Shown in pieces: positions 15,572-23,108 of a stretch of DNA of 56,459 bases. The notes beneath the pieces were generated by a model. The model was given only the letters and a program-made list of their open reading frames with translations, did not search any database and was not told the origin of the DNA. Source of the stretch: Pseudomonadota bacterium (lineage in GTDB: Bacteria; Pseudomonadota; Alphaproteobacteria; Rhizobiales; Aestuariivirgaceae); NCBI GenBank assembly GCA_963205315.1, contig CAUJIO010000044.1:1-56459 (forward strand). Direction: 5' to 3'. How positions within the stretch are numbered: the stretch's first letter is position 1; every line of letters starts with the position of its first letter. The position numbers were made by a program, and so were the translations under genes.

Positions 15572-16341
15572 ACTGCGGCGATGATTTCGGCTTCGATCCA
15601 GCCGCGCAAATAGGTTGCCGCGCGCAAGCCAGCCGTATCGGCATCGCCATACATCGCAATCGTCTCACAAATCAGGCTGAATGACAGGCCGTCGCGCGCT
15701 TTGTCGATGGCCATGGCTTCCTCGGCTCCAACGATGCGGAAACGCGAGCCGACGCCCTGACGCCAGACCAGGATCTCGGAGGGAACTGCGAAATCTTCCG
15801 ACGGTGGTGGTGTCTCTCCGCATTTGAGGCTGGACCAGAGGCTGGCGACATTCGTCCACACTGAAAAACGGTGGACCGTTGGGGCGATCAGAAAAGTGGC
15901 GGCTGGAAAATCCTCAGGCGCAATGATGGCAAGTTGCGCCATCGTTACGATGGGATGATCCGGACCATCGAAAGCATCGTTGATCGCCCGTTCGAGCAGG
16001 GCGAGCTCCGCGATCTCCGGGTGGCGGCGATAGTGAGGAGAGGATTTCAGGAATTCCGGCAGATGGCGCGAAAACCAACGGGCATTTGGCTGATCGGAGG
16101 GATGCGCGGAGATATATCTGCCTGCCATCTCGGAGAAGCGCACAAATCCCAGATAGGCGCGGAGCTTCTCGTAGTCATGCAAGAGGAATTCCGTCAGTCT
16201 TTCGACATAGGCATGGCGATAGATGGCGATCCGATCGTCAGCGTTTCCCATCGGTGGAGCAGCAACGAGACCTGACGCGCCAACTGACCGCGACGCAATG
16301 GCGCGCTGCATGAGGAACTGGAGTTCAGCTAGCTTTGTCAT
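15544..16341 (-). CDS. bufC: DUF2063 / BufC-like partner of the MNIO enzyme
   Basis: The 265-residue protein starts MTKLAELQFLMQRAIASRS and continues with the DUF2063 (DNA-binding-domain-like, HvfC/BufC) pattern IAIYRHAYVERLTEFLLHDY, near residues 40-60, and YISAHPSDQPNARWFSRHLPEFL, near 80-105. Proteins of this family stand beside DUF692 enzymes and help present the precursor peptide to them. The start at 16341 overlaps the upstream bufB stop (ATGA); the frame is open further upstream, but only this start fits family length. Despite the domain name, no direct DNA-binding role is expected. The 3' end overlaps the convergent Mrr-like gene by 28 bases. Confidence 0.85.
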   Translation of the reverse strand: MTKLAELQFLMQRAIASRSVGASGLVAAPPMGNADDRIAIYRHAYVERLTEFLLHDYEKLRAYLGFVRFSEMAGRYISAHPSDQPNARWFSRHLPEFLKSSPHYRRHPEIAELALLERAINDAFDGPDHPIVTMAQLAIIAPEDFPAATFLIAPTVHRFSVWTNVASLWSSLKCGETPPPSEDFAVPSEILVWRQGVGSRFRIVGAEEAMAIDKARDGLSFSLICETIAMYGDADTAGLRAATYLRGWIEAEIIAAVQLPGVEEK

Positions 16342-17183
16342 GATGTTGCGCGCCAGCCTGACACATTGGCCGCAATGCTGCGCGCCTGGTTCAGTTCTTC
16401 CAACAGTTCGGACAACGGGGGAATATTGTCGTCCCGTTCGATCATCGTCGACACCGGGCCGAAACATTGCAGCGCCTGTTCATACAAAGACCAGACCTCG
16501 TTGCAGACGGGTTGGTCATGCGTATCGATCAGACAGGTTTGACCCTCGCTATGGCCAGCAAGATGAAACTGCACCACGCGATCCGCCGGAATAGCATCGA
16601 GAAAGGATCTGGAATTGAACGCGTGGTTGGTGCTGGAAACAAAAACATTGTTGACGTCGAGCAGCAGCCAGCAATCGGCGCGGCGCGCGACTTCGGCAAT
16701 AAACTCCCACTCGTTCATTTCCGAACATTCGTATTCGATGTAGCTGGAGACATTCTCGATGACGAGACGCCGGCCAAGGTAGTCCTGAACCTGGGCGATA
16801 CGTGAGACGACATGCTGGAGCGCTTCCTCGGTGTAAGGGACCGGGAGCAGGTCATGCAGATTCATGCCGTGGACGCCTGTCCAACACAGATGGTCGGATA
16901 CCCAGCGTGGCTTGACACGTGTTGCAAGTGCCTTGAGATCCTTGAGGTACGCCCTGTCAATCGGGCTGACGGAAGCAATGGACAACGAGACGCCATGCAT
17001 GACGACCGGATAACGCTCGGCGATGGCGTCCAACATCCGTAGCGGCTGGCCGCCGGGGATCATGTAATTCTCGGAGATCACCTCGAACCAGTCGACGGCC
17101 GGGTTGCCATCGAGGATTTCACGGTAGTGCTGGGCGCGAAGGCCGAGGCCGAACCCCAGGCTTTGAGGGCGATGCTGCATCAT
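16338..17183 (-). CDS. bufB: DUF692 multinuclear iron oxygenase (MNIO), BufB-like
   Basis: The 281-residue protein belongs to the DUF692 (MNIO) family, TIM-barrel enzymes with two or three iron ions that oxidatively modify cysteine or other residues in ribosomally made peptides (MbnB, TglH and BufB are members). Visible landmarks are GFGLGLRAQHYREIL, the acidic site WFEVISENYM, MHGVSLSIAS, VSDHLCWTG (Asp/His), LVIENVSSYIEY (Glu/Asn), LLLDVNNVFVSS (Asp-Val-Asn-Asn) and VVQFHLAGHS, which together supply the conserved His/Asp/Glu metal ligands. The ATG at 17183 gives family length. It lies between the cysteine-rich precursor gene and its DUF2063 partner, the order seen in bufferin operons. The peptide modification made here (for example thiooxazole rings) is inferred from family. 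Confidence 0.92.
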   Translation of the reverse strand: MMQHRPQSLGFGLGLRAQHYREILDGNPAVDWFEVISENYMIPGGQPLRMLDAIAERYPVVMHGVSLSIASVSPIDRAYLKDLKALATRVKPRWVSDHLCWTGVHGMNLHDLLPVPYTEEALQHVVSRIAQVQDYLGRRLVIENVSSYIEYECSEMNEWEFIAEVARRADCWLLLDVNNVFVSSTNHAFNSRSFLDAIPADRVVQFHLAGHSEGQTCLIDTHDQPVCNEVWSLYEQALQCFGPVSTMIERDDNIPPLSELLEELNQARSIAANVSGWRATS

Positions 17184-17230
17184 TTCATTGAGAACGCCGC
17201 GGGCCCAAACGGGTCGCGGCGTCCGTTGTC

Positions 17231-17485
17231 TCAGCCGGCAACCTTTCCGCCGGCCGTATCGCAGTCGGCCTTGGTCATCGACAGGAATCCCTGTCCCTTG
17301 CAGGAATTCAGTCCCTTGCAGGATGAATTGGCAGTCTTGCATTCCGACTGGCCCTTGCAGGAATTGACGCCGATGCATTGTACTTTCGCATCATCAGCGT
17401 GAGCCGGTGCGGGTGCCAGCCCCGAGATTGCAAGAGCGAAGGCGGCCGCTGCGACTGCAGCGCCTGATTTGCCAATGTGCTTCAT
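17231..17485 (-). CDS. bufA: Cysteine-rich exported bufferin-type precursor peptide
   Basis: An 84-residue peptide with a signal sequence (MKHIGKSGAAVAAAAFALAI, cleavage probably after PAHA at residue 30). The mature 54 residues contain six cysteines at 37, 43, 49, 56, 62 and 75, in repeats such as CIGVNSCKG and SCKGLNSCKG, followed by GFLSMTKADC. This resembles DUF2282-type bufferin precursors, which are modified by a DUF692 enzyme, exported, and bind copper in the periplasm. The ATG at 17485 has AGGAG eight bases upstream. The gene directly precedes bufB (47-base gap). Whether all six cysteines are modified is unknown. The frame is open upstream to 17557, but the signal peptide fixes the start. 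Confidence 0.88.
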   Translation of the reverse strand: MKHIGKSGAAVAAAAFALAISGLAPAPAHADDAKVQCIGVNSCKGQSECKTANSSCKGLNSCKGQGFLSMTKADCDTAGGKVAG

Positions 17486-17605
17486 GGGTGTTTCTCCTGT
17501 TGTTTCTGAGAACCGCGTTCCGGGTTCGCCATTTTCAATGCCAAACCCCGCGTTCACCCGCCAATCACATGGCTGTTTTACCGCTCACAGTTGAGTGAGG
17601 GCTTG

Positions 17606-17815
17606 TTACTCCTTCAACAGGAAGGAGATCTTCATGTTAACCCGCCACTCCGCAACCTTGCCGTTTTTCACCACGCATTTGATGTCCTGGATCCAGGCAC
17701 CTTCGACATTGTCGAGCGTGTCGTCGGCGCGCCTGATACCGTTTTCGACGGCGTCCTCGATGCTCTTCGAAGAGGACGCGGTGAGTTCGATGACTTTCGC
17801 AACGGCATTGGTCAT
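17606..17815 (-). CDS. Dodecin family flavin-binding protein
   Basis: A 69-residue protein beginning MTNAVAKVIELTASSSKSIE. It matches dodecins, small proteins forming dodecamers that store riboflavin, FMN or FAD: SSSKSIEDAVENGIRRAD is the helix, VEGAWIQDIKC carries the tryptophan that stacks on the flavin, and NGKVAEWRVNMKISFLL forms the last strands. The start at 17815 gives the usual length of about 68-70 residues; an upstream ATG at 17833 would add MKGSDA. It lies 120 bases upstream of the bufferin-type operon on the same strand and divergent from the DUF1489 gene. Any link with the copper-type operon is not shown by sequence. Confidence 0.92.
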   Translation of the reverse strand: MTNAVAKVIELTASSSKSIEDAVENGIRRADDTLDNVEGAWIQDIKCVVKNGKVAEWRVNMKISFLLKE

Positions 17816-17924
17816 GGCATCTGATCCCTTCATTGGTGCTGGGGAAAACAGGACAGTCTCGGTTTCCACCCGTCGCAGGCTAGCATAAGATGCCATCCGG
17901 CGGATCAACGAATTCAGGCGTGGC

Positions 17925-18341
17925 ATGGCCCTCAACATTCTCAAACTTTGCGTCGGCGTCACCGAGATCGAGGAGCTGGAATCCTGGGTGAAAGACTGCC
18001 GTGCCGGCCGCGACACGCTGGATCACACGACTCGCATGTTCCCGAAGAGGCGCGAGGAGATCGTTCCGGGCGGTTCGCTCTACTGGGTCATTCGCGGCAT
18101 GATCCTCTGCCGCCAACCGATCGCCGATCTCGAAGCCGTCACGGGCGCCGATGGCATCGAACGCTGCCGCATCGTGTTCAAGCCGCAAATCATTCCGGTC
18201 CGGCCGACGCCAAAGCGGGCTTTTCAGGGTTGGCGCTATCTTGAGGCCTCCGATGCGCCACCGGACTTGCCAAAGGCGGCGCGGGCCGAGGGAATGCCAG
18301 AGAAGATGAGGCGGGAACTGGCCGAACTCGGCCTGCTCTGA
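17925..18341 (+). CDS. DUF1489 family protein
   Basis: A 138-residue protein starting MALNILKLCVGVTEIEELES, the characteristic start of DUF1489, a small cytoplasmic family found across alphaproteobacteria. Other typical segments are HTTRMFPKRREEIVPGGSLYWVI, IAGVEC-like spacing replaced here by RGMILCRQPIADLE, and PTPKRAFQGWRYLEASDAPPD near the C-terminus. Function is unknown for the family. It is monocistronic: dodecin is divergent upstream and panC converges from the other side, leaving about 110 bases between them. Confidence 0.9.
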   Translation: MALNILKLCVGVTEIEELESWVKDCRAGRDTLDHTTRMFPKRREEIVPGGSLYWVIRGMILCRQPIADLEAVTGADGIERCRIVFKPQIIPVRPTPKRAFQGWRYLEASDAPPDLPKAARAEGMPEKMRRELAELGLL

Positions 18342-18453
18342 AATTTCAATACGGCGCAGCTGATCGGAGAATGCGAGGCACGGCGGTGAGTTGCAACCGT
18401 CCGGCGCGCCGTTGACCATGTCGGGGAAGACGCCGACGCGGATAAAGTCCGGA

Positions 18454-19296
18454 TCACACGGGGATGTTGTCGATCAGCCTCGTCTTGCCGAGCCAGGCGG
18501 CGGCGATGAGACGCAACGGTTCGTCCCTGTTCTGTGGAATGCTCAGAGATTGCGCGTTGCGGGCAGTGACGTAGTCGACCTTGAAGCCCAGAGCCATCAG
18601 CGTGCGGGTGGCGGAACGGGTGGCAGATTGAGGATTGACGCCGGAGCGGATCCGTTCGGCGGCATTCTGCAGGTTGCGGTAGATGGCCACGGCCTGCTGG
18701 CGCTCGGTTTTCGACAGGTAGACATTGCGCGATGACTTTGCCAGGCCATCGGTTTCGCGCACCGTGGGGACGCCGATTACCTCGATCGCGATGTCGAGAT
18801 CTTTCGCCATGCGGGTCACGACTTGCAATTGCTGATAGTCTTTCTCGCCGAACATGGCGATATCTGCACCTGTCTGGGTGAAGAGCTTGGCGACCACGGT
18901 TGCGACACCATCAAAGAACAGCGGCCGGAACTTATCCTCAAGGCCGGCCTTGGCTGGTCCGGCCAGCGAGATCGTGGTGCTGAAGCCGGGCGGATAGACT
19001 TCATCCGGGGCAGGCGAAAAGATCAGGTGTGTGCCGGCCTTCCCGAGTTTGCGGACATCGCCATCCTCGTCGCGAGGGTATTTGCCGAGGTCCTCGTGGG
19101 CTGCGAATTGCTTCGGATTGACGAAGATGGTGGTTATGACGCGGTCGGCGCGTTTCAGGCCTTCAGTGACGAGCTGGGTGTGGCCGGAATGAATGGCGCC
19201 CATGGTCGGCACGACAGCATATCTGAGGCCTTCAGCGCGCCACTTCGCGGTTTCGCGGCGAAGGGCGGCGACGGTTCGGACGAGTTTCGGTTTCAT
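18454..19296 (-). CDS. panC: Pantoate--beta-alanine ligase
   Basis: PanC joins pantoate and beta-alanine using ATP, making pantothenate (vitamin B5, precursor of CoA). The 280-residue length is right. The HIGH-like ATP motif is VVPTMGAIHSGHTQLV, and DGLAKSSRNVYLSKTERQQA is the KMSKS-like region; FGEKDYQQLQVVTRMAKDLD is the conserved core. The usual HFxGVxTVVxKLF segment reads FFDGVATVVAKLF here, so the first histidine is replaced by phenylalanine. The ATG overlaps the Lrp-type gene's stop (ATGA), so the two genes form an operon; no panB is adjacent. Divergence at conserved positions lowers certainty about kinetics but not about family. Confidence 0.93.
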   Translation of the reverse strand: MKPKLVRTVAALRRETAKWRAEGLRYAVVPTMGAIHSGHTQLVTEGLKRADRVITTIFVNPKQFAAHEDLGKYPRDEDGDVRKLGKAGTHLIFSPAPDEVYPPGFSTTISLAGPAKAGLEDKFRPLFFDGVATVVAKLFTQTGADIAMFGEKDYQQLQVVTRMAKDLDIAIEVIGVPTVRETDGLAKSSRNVYLSKTERQQAVAIYRNLQNAAERIRSGVNPQSATRSATRTLMALGFKVDYVTARNAQSLSIPQNRDEPLRLIAAAWLGKTRLIDNIPV

Positions 19297-19799
19297 GCAC
19301 GGGACTCTTTGGCGTGGGCCAGATCAAGTATCGGCTCTTCCTTTACCTCCTCCATGACAAAGTAGGAATGGGTGCTTTCGACCATCGGCAGTGCTCCAAG
19401 GACGCCTCCCAGAATGGCGCGATACTCGCCCATGTCGCGGACGCGAATCTTGAGGAGGTAATCGAAGCCGCCGCCAACCATGTGGCATTCGAGGATCTGC
19501 TTCACTGGCCTTACTGCGGAATTGAAGGCCTTGAGTGTTGCCTCGTCAGTCGACTTCAGGCTGACGGTGACGAAGACCATGAGAGCATGGCCCAGCGCCC
19601 TGGGGTTTAAGCGCGCGTGGTAGCCGGAGATGATGCCGTCTTTTTCCAGCCGCCGAAGCCTGAGCGTGCAGGGTGTGGGGGAGAGATTGACGAGCCGCGC
19701 GAGATCGACCACCGCGAGCCGGGCGTTATCCTGCAGGGCGGCAAGAATTGCCAGATCGACTGAATCGAGATTCACTGGCTGTGGCGATCGTGACGGCAT
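19293..19799 (-). CDS. putR: Lrp/AsnC family regulator, probable activator of putA
   Basis: A 168-residue Lrp/AsnC regulator: residues about 10-65 form the winged helix-turn-helix (VDLAILAALQDNARLAVVDL, VNLSPTPCTLRLRRLEKDG) and about 75-150 the RAM/ligand domain (VFVTVSLKSTDEATLKAF, GGGFDYLLKIRVRDMGEY). It is divergent from putA with 115 bases between the starts. In rhizobia and related bacteria a Lrp-type PutR in this position activates putA in response to proline, and here PutA lacks its own DNA-binding domain, which supports that role. It overlaps panC by four bases. The proline-sensing function is inferred from position. Confidence 0.88.
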   Translation of the reverse strand: MPSRSPQPVNLDSVDLAILAALQDNARLAVVDLARLVNLSPTPCTLRLRRLEKDGIISGYHARLNPRALGHALMVFVTVSLKSTDEATLKAFNSAVRPVKQILECHMVGGGFDYLLKIRVRDMGEYRAILGGVLGALPMVESTHSYFVMEEVKEEPILDLAHAKESRA

Positions 19800-19914
19800 G
19801 AAATCACTATATAACTTCCTTCAACTGATTGATATCTCTCTACCACCCTTCAAGTTTGGTGAGAAGCAAACTCCAATTCATGGCATCTAGAGCTACGTTC
19901 AGGGAGAACCAAAG
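19800..19914. promoter_or_regulatory. Divergent control region of putR-like and putA genes
   Basis: This 115-base region separates the divergent starts. Its left half is AT-rich (ATCACTATATAACTTCC at about 19803-19819) and it contains GGGAGAA just before the putA ATG as ribosome site. It should hold both promoters and the Lrp-type binding sites; I could not define an operator by eye. Confidence 0.4.
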
Positions 19915-22900
19915 ATGACCGTCTTGCCAGACCGTTCCGCCATTGCTGCCAAGCTTTTTGCCGACGAGACCGCGACCGTGCGGGCACTGGCGGCAGAAGG
20001 GGCCTTCTCGGCCGAAGACAGCAAGCGGGTGGCGGAACTGGCGAGGCAACTGGTGGCGGCGGTGCGTGCAGCGCGGCGCCAACAGGGCGGTATCGATGCG
20101 TTCATGCAGGAATATTCCCTGTCATCTGAAGAAGGCGTCGTGCTGATGTGCCTTGCGGAAGCGCTGCTGCGCATTCCTGACGCCGGCACCGCCGACAAGC
20201 TGATCGCCGACAAGGTGGGCGGCAAGGATTGGGAACGCCATCTCGGGCAATCGGAATCACTTTTCGTCAATGCCTCGGCCTGGGGACTGATGCTGACGGG
20301 ACGCTTCGTCGATCTCAACCGGATCGCCAGGACCGACGTCGGCTCCTATCTCAAGAAACTGGTGACGCGCTCAGGCGAGCCCATCATCCGCAATGCCATG
20401 AAGCAGGCGATGCGCATCATGGGCAAGCAATTCGTCCTCGGGAGGACCATCGACGAGGCCTTGTCGATCGCGGCTCCGCTAGAGGCCGAGGGCTATCGCT
20501 TTTCCTACGACATGCTGGGCGAGGCGGCCTTCACGATGGAGGATGCTCACCGCTACTACGCATCCTATCAGAATGCGCTGAAGATCGTCGGCGCAAAGGC
20601 CAAGGGAAGCGATATCTTCGGGCGCGCTTCAATCTCGGTAAAGCTCTCAGCGCTGCACCCCCGCTACGAAGAGAAGCAGGAGGCGCGTGTGATGATGGAG
20701 CTGCTGCCACGCGTCGCGGAACTTGCAGTTCAGGCCAGATCGCTGAATGTTGGCCTCACCATCGATGCAGAAGAGGTAAACCGGCTCGATCTGTCGCTGG
20801 AGCTGATCGGGCGGCTGATGCAGGACGAGCGGCTGGCTGGCTGGAATGGCCTTGGACTCGCGGTGCAGGCCTATTCGAAGCGGGCAAAGCCAGTGCTCGA
20901 ATGGCTGGCAAACCTGGCCCAGTCCACAAACCGGATCATCCCTGTGCGTCTAGTGAAGGGCGCCTATTGGGATACGGAAATCAAGCGGGCGCAAGAGCAG
21001 GGGCTGGAGGCCTATCCGCTGTTCACCCGGAAGGTGTCGACTGACGTGAGCTACCTCGCCTGCGCGAAATATTTGCTCAGCCGCCGGGATGTGTTCTATC
21101 CGCAATTCGCCACACACAATGCGCACTCGCTGGCAGCCATCTCGGTGATGGCCGGGAGCGACCGGCGCTTCGAGTTCCAGCGCCTGCATGGCATGGGGCA
21201 GGCGCTCTATGAGCAAGTCGTTGGCAAGGACAAGATGAACCAGCCGTGCCGCATCTATGCGCCGGTGGGGAGTCATGAGGATCTGCTGGCGTATCTGGTG
21301 CGGCGTTTGCTGGAGAATGGTGCCAATACGTCCTTCGTCAATCGCCTGGCGGATGATGAGGCACCGATCGCCGAGATCATCGCCGATCCGGTGGTCGAAG
21401 TTGGCAAGCTCGCCGAGATTCCGCATCCCAGGATACCGCTTCCGGCGCAAATCTTTGCAGGGCGGGCGAATTCGGCGGGTGCGGCCATCTGGGACGATGC
21501 CACGCGAGCGCGTCTCGTGAACGGCGTTGCGCACACGCTGTCGCAACCTGTGAACGGTCACGCGCTGGTCGGGGGCAAAGCTGAACTGACCGGCCCCCTG
21601 CGCCGAATTACCTCGCCGCATGACCGGCGGCTGCAAATCGGTGAAGTGTGGGAGGCGGACGAGAAGGCTGTCGCGCGGGCCATGGATGAAGCAAGCGGCG
21701 CCCAGAGGGACTGGGATCTCGCCGGTGGCGCAGCGCGGGCCGCGGCGCTGGAAACCGCAGCCAATCTTTATGAAGCAAATACCGAGCGTTTCGTGGCGCT
21801 GCTGGTGCGTGAGGCGGGGAAGTCACTCGACAATGCCATTGCAGATTTGCGCGAGGCGGTGGACTTCCTGCGCTATTATGCCGTTCAGGCGCGGGCCGAG
21901 TTTGAAGGTGCTGTGGTGTTGCCTGGTCCAACTGGCGAGCGCAACGAATTGTCGTTGCACGGACGCGGCGTGTTTGCCTGCATATCGCCGTGGAACTTCC
22001 CATTGGCCATCCTGACCGGGCAGATCGCGGCGGCTCTCGCTGCGGGCAACGCCGTGGTGTCGAAGCCGGCCGAGCAGACACCGCTCATTGCCTTCGAGGC
22101 GGTGAAGTTGCTGCATCAGGCGGGCGTTCCGTCCTCCATGCTGCATTTGCTGCCTGGTGACGGGGCGCGGATCGGCAAGGTGCTGCTGGCCCACCCAGCG
22201 CTTTCCGGTGTGGCGTTCACAGGATCGAACGAGACCGCGGCAATCATCAACAGGGCACTTGCGGCGCGTGACGGCGCGATCCCGGCATTGATCGCAGAGA
22301 CTGGCGGCATGAACGCAATGATCGTCGACTCGTCCGCGCTTCCCGAACAGGCGGTGCGCGATGTGCTGGCGTCTGCCTTTGACAGTGCTGGCCAGCGTTG
22401 CTCGGCGGCGCGGTTGCTGTTTGTGCAGAACGACGTGGCTGACCGGGTCACCAAGATGCTGAAAGGCGCCATGTCGGAACTGAAGATCGGCGACCCGCTG
22501 GACTATGCAACGGACGTGGGGCCGGTGATCGACGAAGAGGCGCGCACCACGCTGGAGGGCCACAAGGCCCGCATGAAGGCGGAAGAGAAAGTCCTTATTG
22601 ATCTGCCACTTGGGAGTGAATGTGCACATGGCACTTTCGTTGCGCCGGCGGCGTTTGAACTGGCATCACTTGCACCTTTGAAGCGCGAAGTTTTCGGGCC
22701 GGTGCTGCATGTGGTGCGATTTGCCGGAGACAGGATCGCGGATGTCTGTGAAGCGCTGAACGCCACCGGCTTTGGACTGACACTGGGACTTCACACCCGG
22801 ATCGAGACCACTGCCGCTGAGGTGCGCCGCCGCATGCGGGTCGGCAATATCTATGTGAACCGCAACCAGATCGGCGCAGTCGTCGGAGCGCAGCCATTCG

Positions 22901-23031
22901 GCGGTGAGGGCTTGTCGGGCACTGGACCCAAGGCAGGCGGTCCACATTACCTCCATCGTTTTGCCACGGAGCGCGTGTGCTCGACCGACACCACGGCGTC
23001 TGGCGGGAATGCGGCACTCATGTCGATGTAA
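19915..23031 (+). CDS. putA: Bifunctional proline dehydrogenase / P5C dehydrogenase
   Basis: PutA oxidises proline to glutamate in two steps, using FAD and NAD+, and feeds electrons into the membrane quinone pool. The 1038-residue protein has the short alphaproteobacterial form: an N-terminal helical region, a proline dehydrogenase barrel at about 170-470 (FGRASISVKLSALHPRY, NVGLTIDAEEVNRLDLSLEL, IPVRLVKGAYWDTEI, FATHNAHSLAA) and an aldehyde dehydrogenase domain from about 560 (CISPWNFPLAILTGQIAAAL, VAFTGSNETAAII, ETGGMNAMIV, and the catalytic Cys829 in GQRCSAARL). The ribbon-helix-helix domain of the trifunctional enterobacterial PutA is missing. The ATG follows GGGAGAA. Regulation is probably by the adjacent divergent Lrp-type gene. 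Confidence 0.97.
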   Translation: MTVLPDRSAIAAKLFADETATVRALAAEGAFSAEDSKRVAELARQLVAAVRAARRQQGGIDAFMQEYSLSSEEGVVLMCLAEALLRIPDAGTADKLIADKVGGKDWERHLGQSESLFVNASAWGLMLTGRFVDLNRIARTDVGSYLKKLVTRSGEPIIRNAMKQAMRIMGKQFVLGRTIDEALSIAAPLEAEGYRFSYDMLGEAAFTMEDAHRYYASYQNALKIVGAKAKGSDIFGRASISVKLSALHPRYEEKQEARVMMELLPRVAELAVQARSLNVGLTIDAEEVNRLDLSLELIGRLMQDERLAGWNGLGLAVQAYSKRAKPVLEWLANLAQSTNRIIPVRLVKGAYWDTEIKRAQEQGLEAYPLFTRKVSTDVSYLACAKYLLSRRDVFYPQFATHNAHSLAAISVMAGSDRRFEFQRLHGMGQALYEQVVGKDKMNQPCRIYAPVGSHEDLLAYLVRRLLENGANTSFVNRLADDEAPIAEIIADPVVEVGKLAEIPHPRIPLPAQIFAGRANSAGAAIWDDATRARLVNGVAHTLSQPVNGHALVGGKAELTGPLRRITSPHDRRLQIGEVWEADEKAVARAMDEASGAQRDWDLAGGAARAAALETAANLYEANTERFVALLVREAGKSLDNAIADLREAVDFLRYYAVQARAEFEGAVVLPGPTGERNELSLHGRGVFACISPWNFPLAILTGQIAAALAAGNAVVSKPAEQTPLIAFEAVKLLHQAGVPSSMLHLLPGDGARIGKVLLAHPALSGVAFTGSNETAAIINRALAARDGAIPALIAETGGMNAMIVDSSALPEQAVRDVLASAFDSAGQRCSAARLLFVQNDVADRVTKMLKGAMSELKIGDPLDYATDVGPVIDEEARTTLEGHKARMKAEEKVLIDLPLGSECAHGTFVAPAAFELASLAPLKREVFGPVLHVVRFAGDRIADVCEALNATGFGLTLGLHTRIETTAAEVRRRMRVGNIYVNRNQIGAVVGAQPFGGEGLSGTGPKAGGPHYLHRFATERVCSTDTTASGGNAALMSM

Positions 23032-23045
23032 TTGACTCAAACTTA

Positions 23046-23065
23046 ACCAATTTGCTTAAACTGGT
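23046..23065. promoter_or_regulatory. 20-bp lux-box-like dyad upstream of the autoinducer-binding gene
   Basis: Bases 23046-23065 read ACCAATTTGCTTAAACTGGT, a 20-bp imperfect palindrome with seven of ten pairs matched, beginning ACC and ending GGT as lux boxes do. It lies 43 bases before the ATG at 23109 and overlaps a possible promoter (TTGACT at 23032-23037, CTTAAA at 23055-23060 with 17-base spacing). That placement would suit an operator. The symmetry is visible; the name lux-box-like is an inference. Confidence 0.4.
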
Positions 23066-23108
23066 CTTGAGCGTCTGGGTTGTAGCACGTTCCTTCAAGA
23101 GGATTGTC

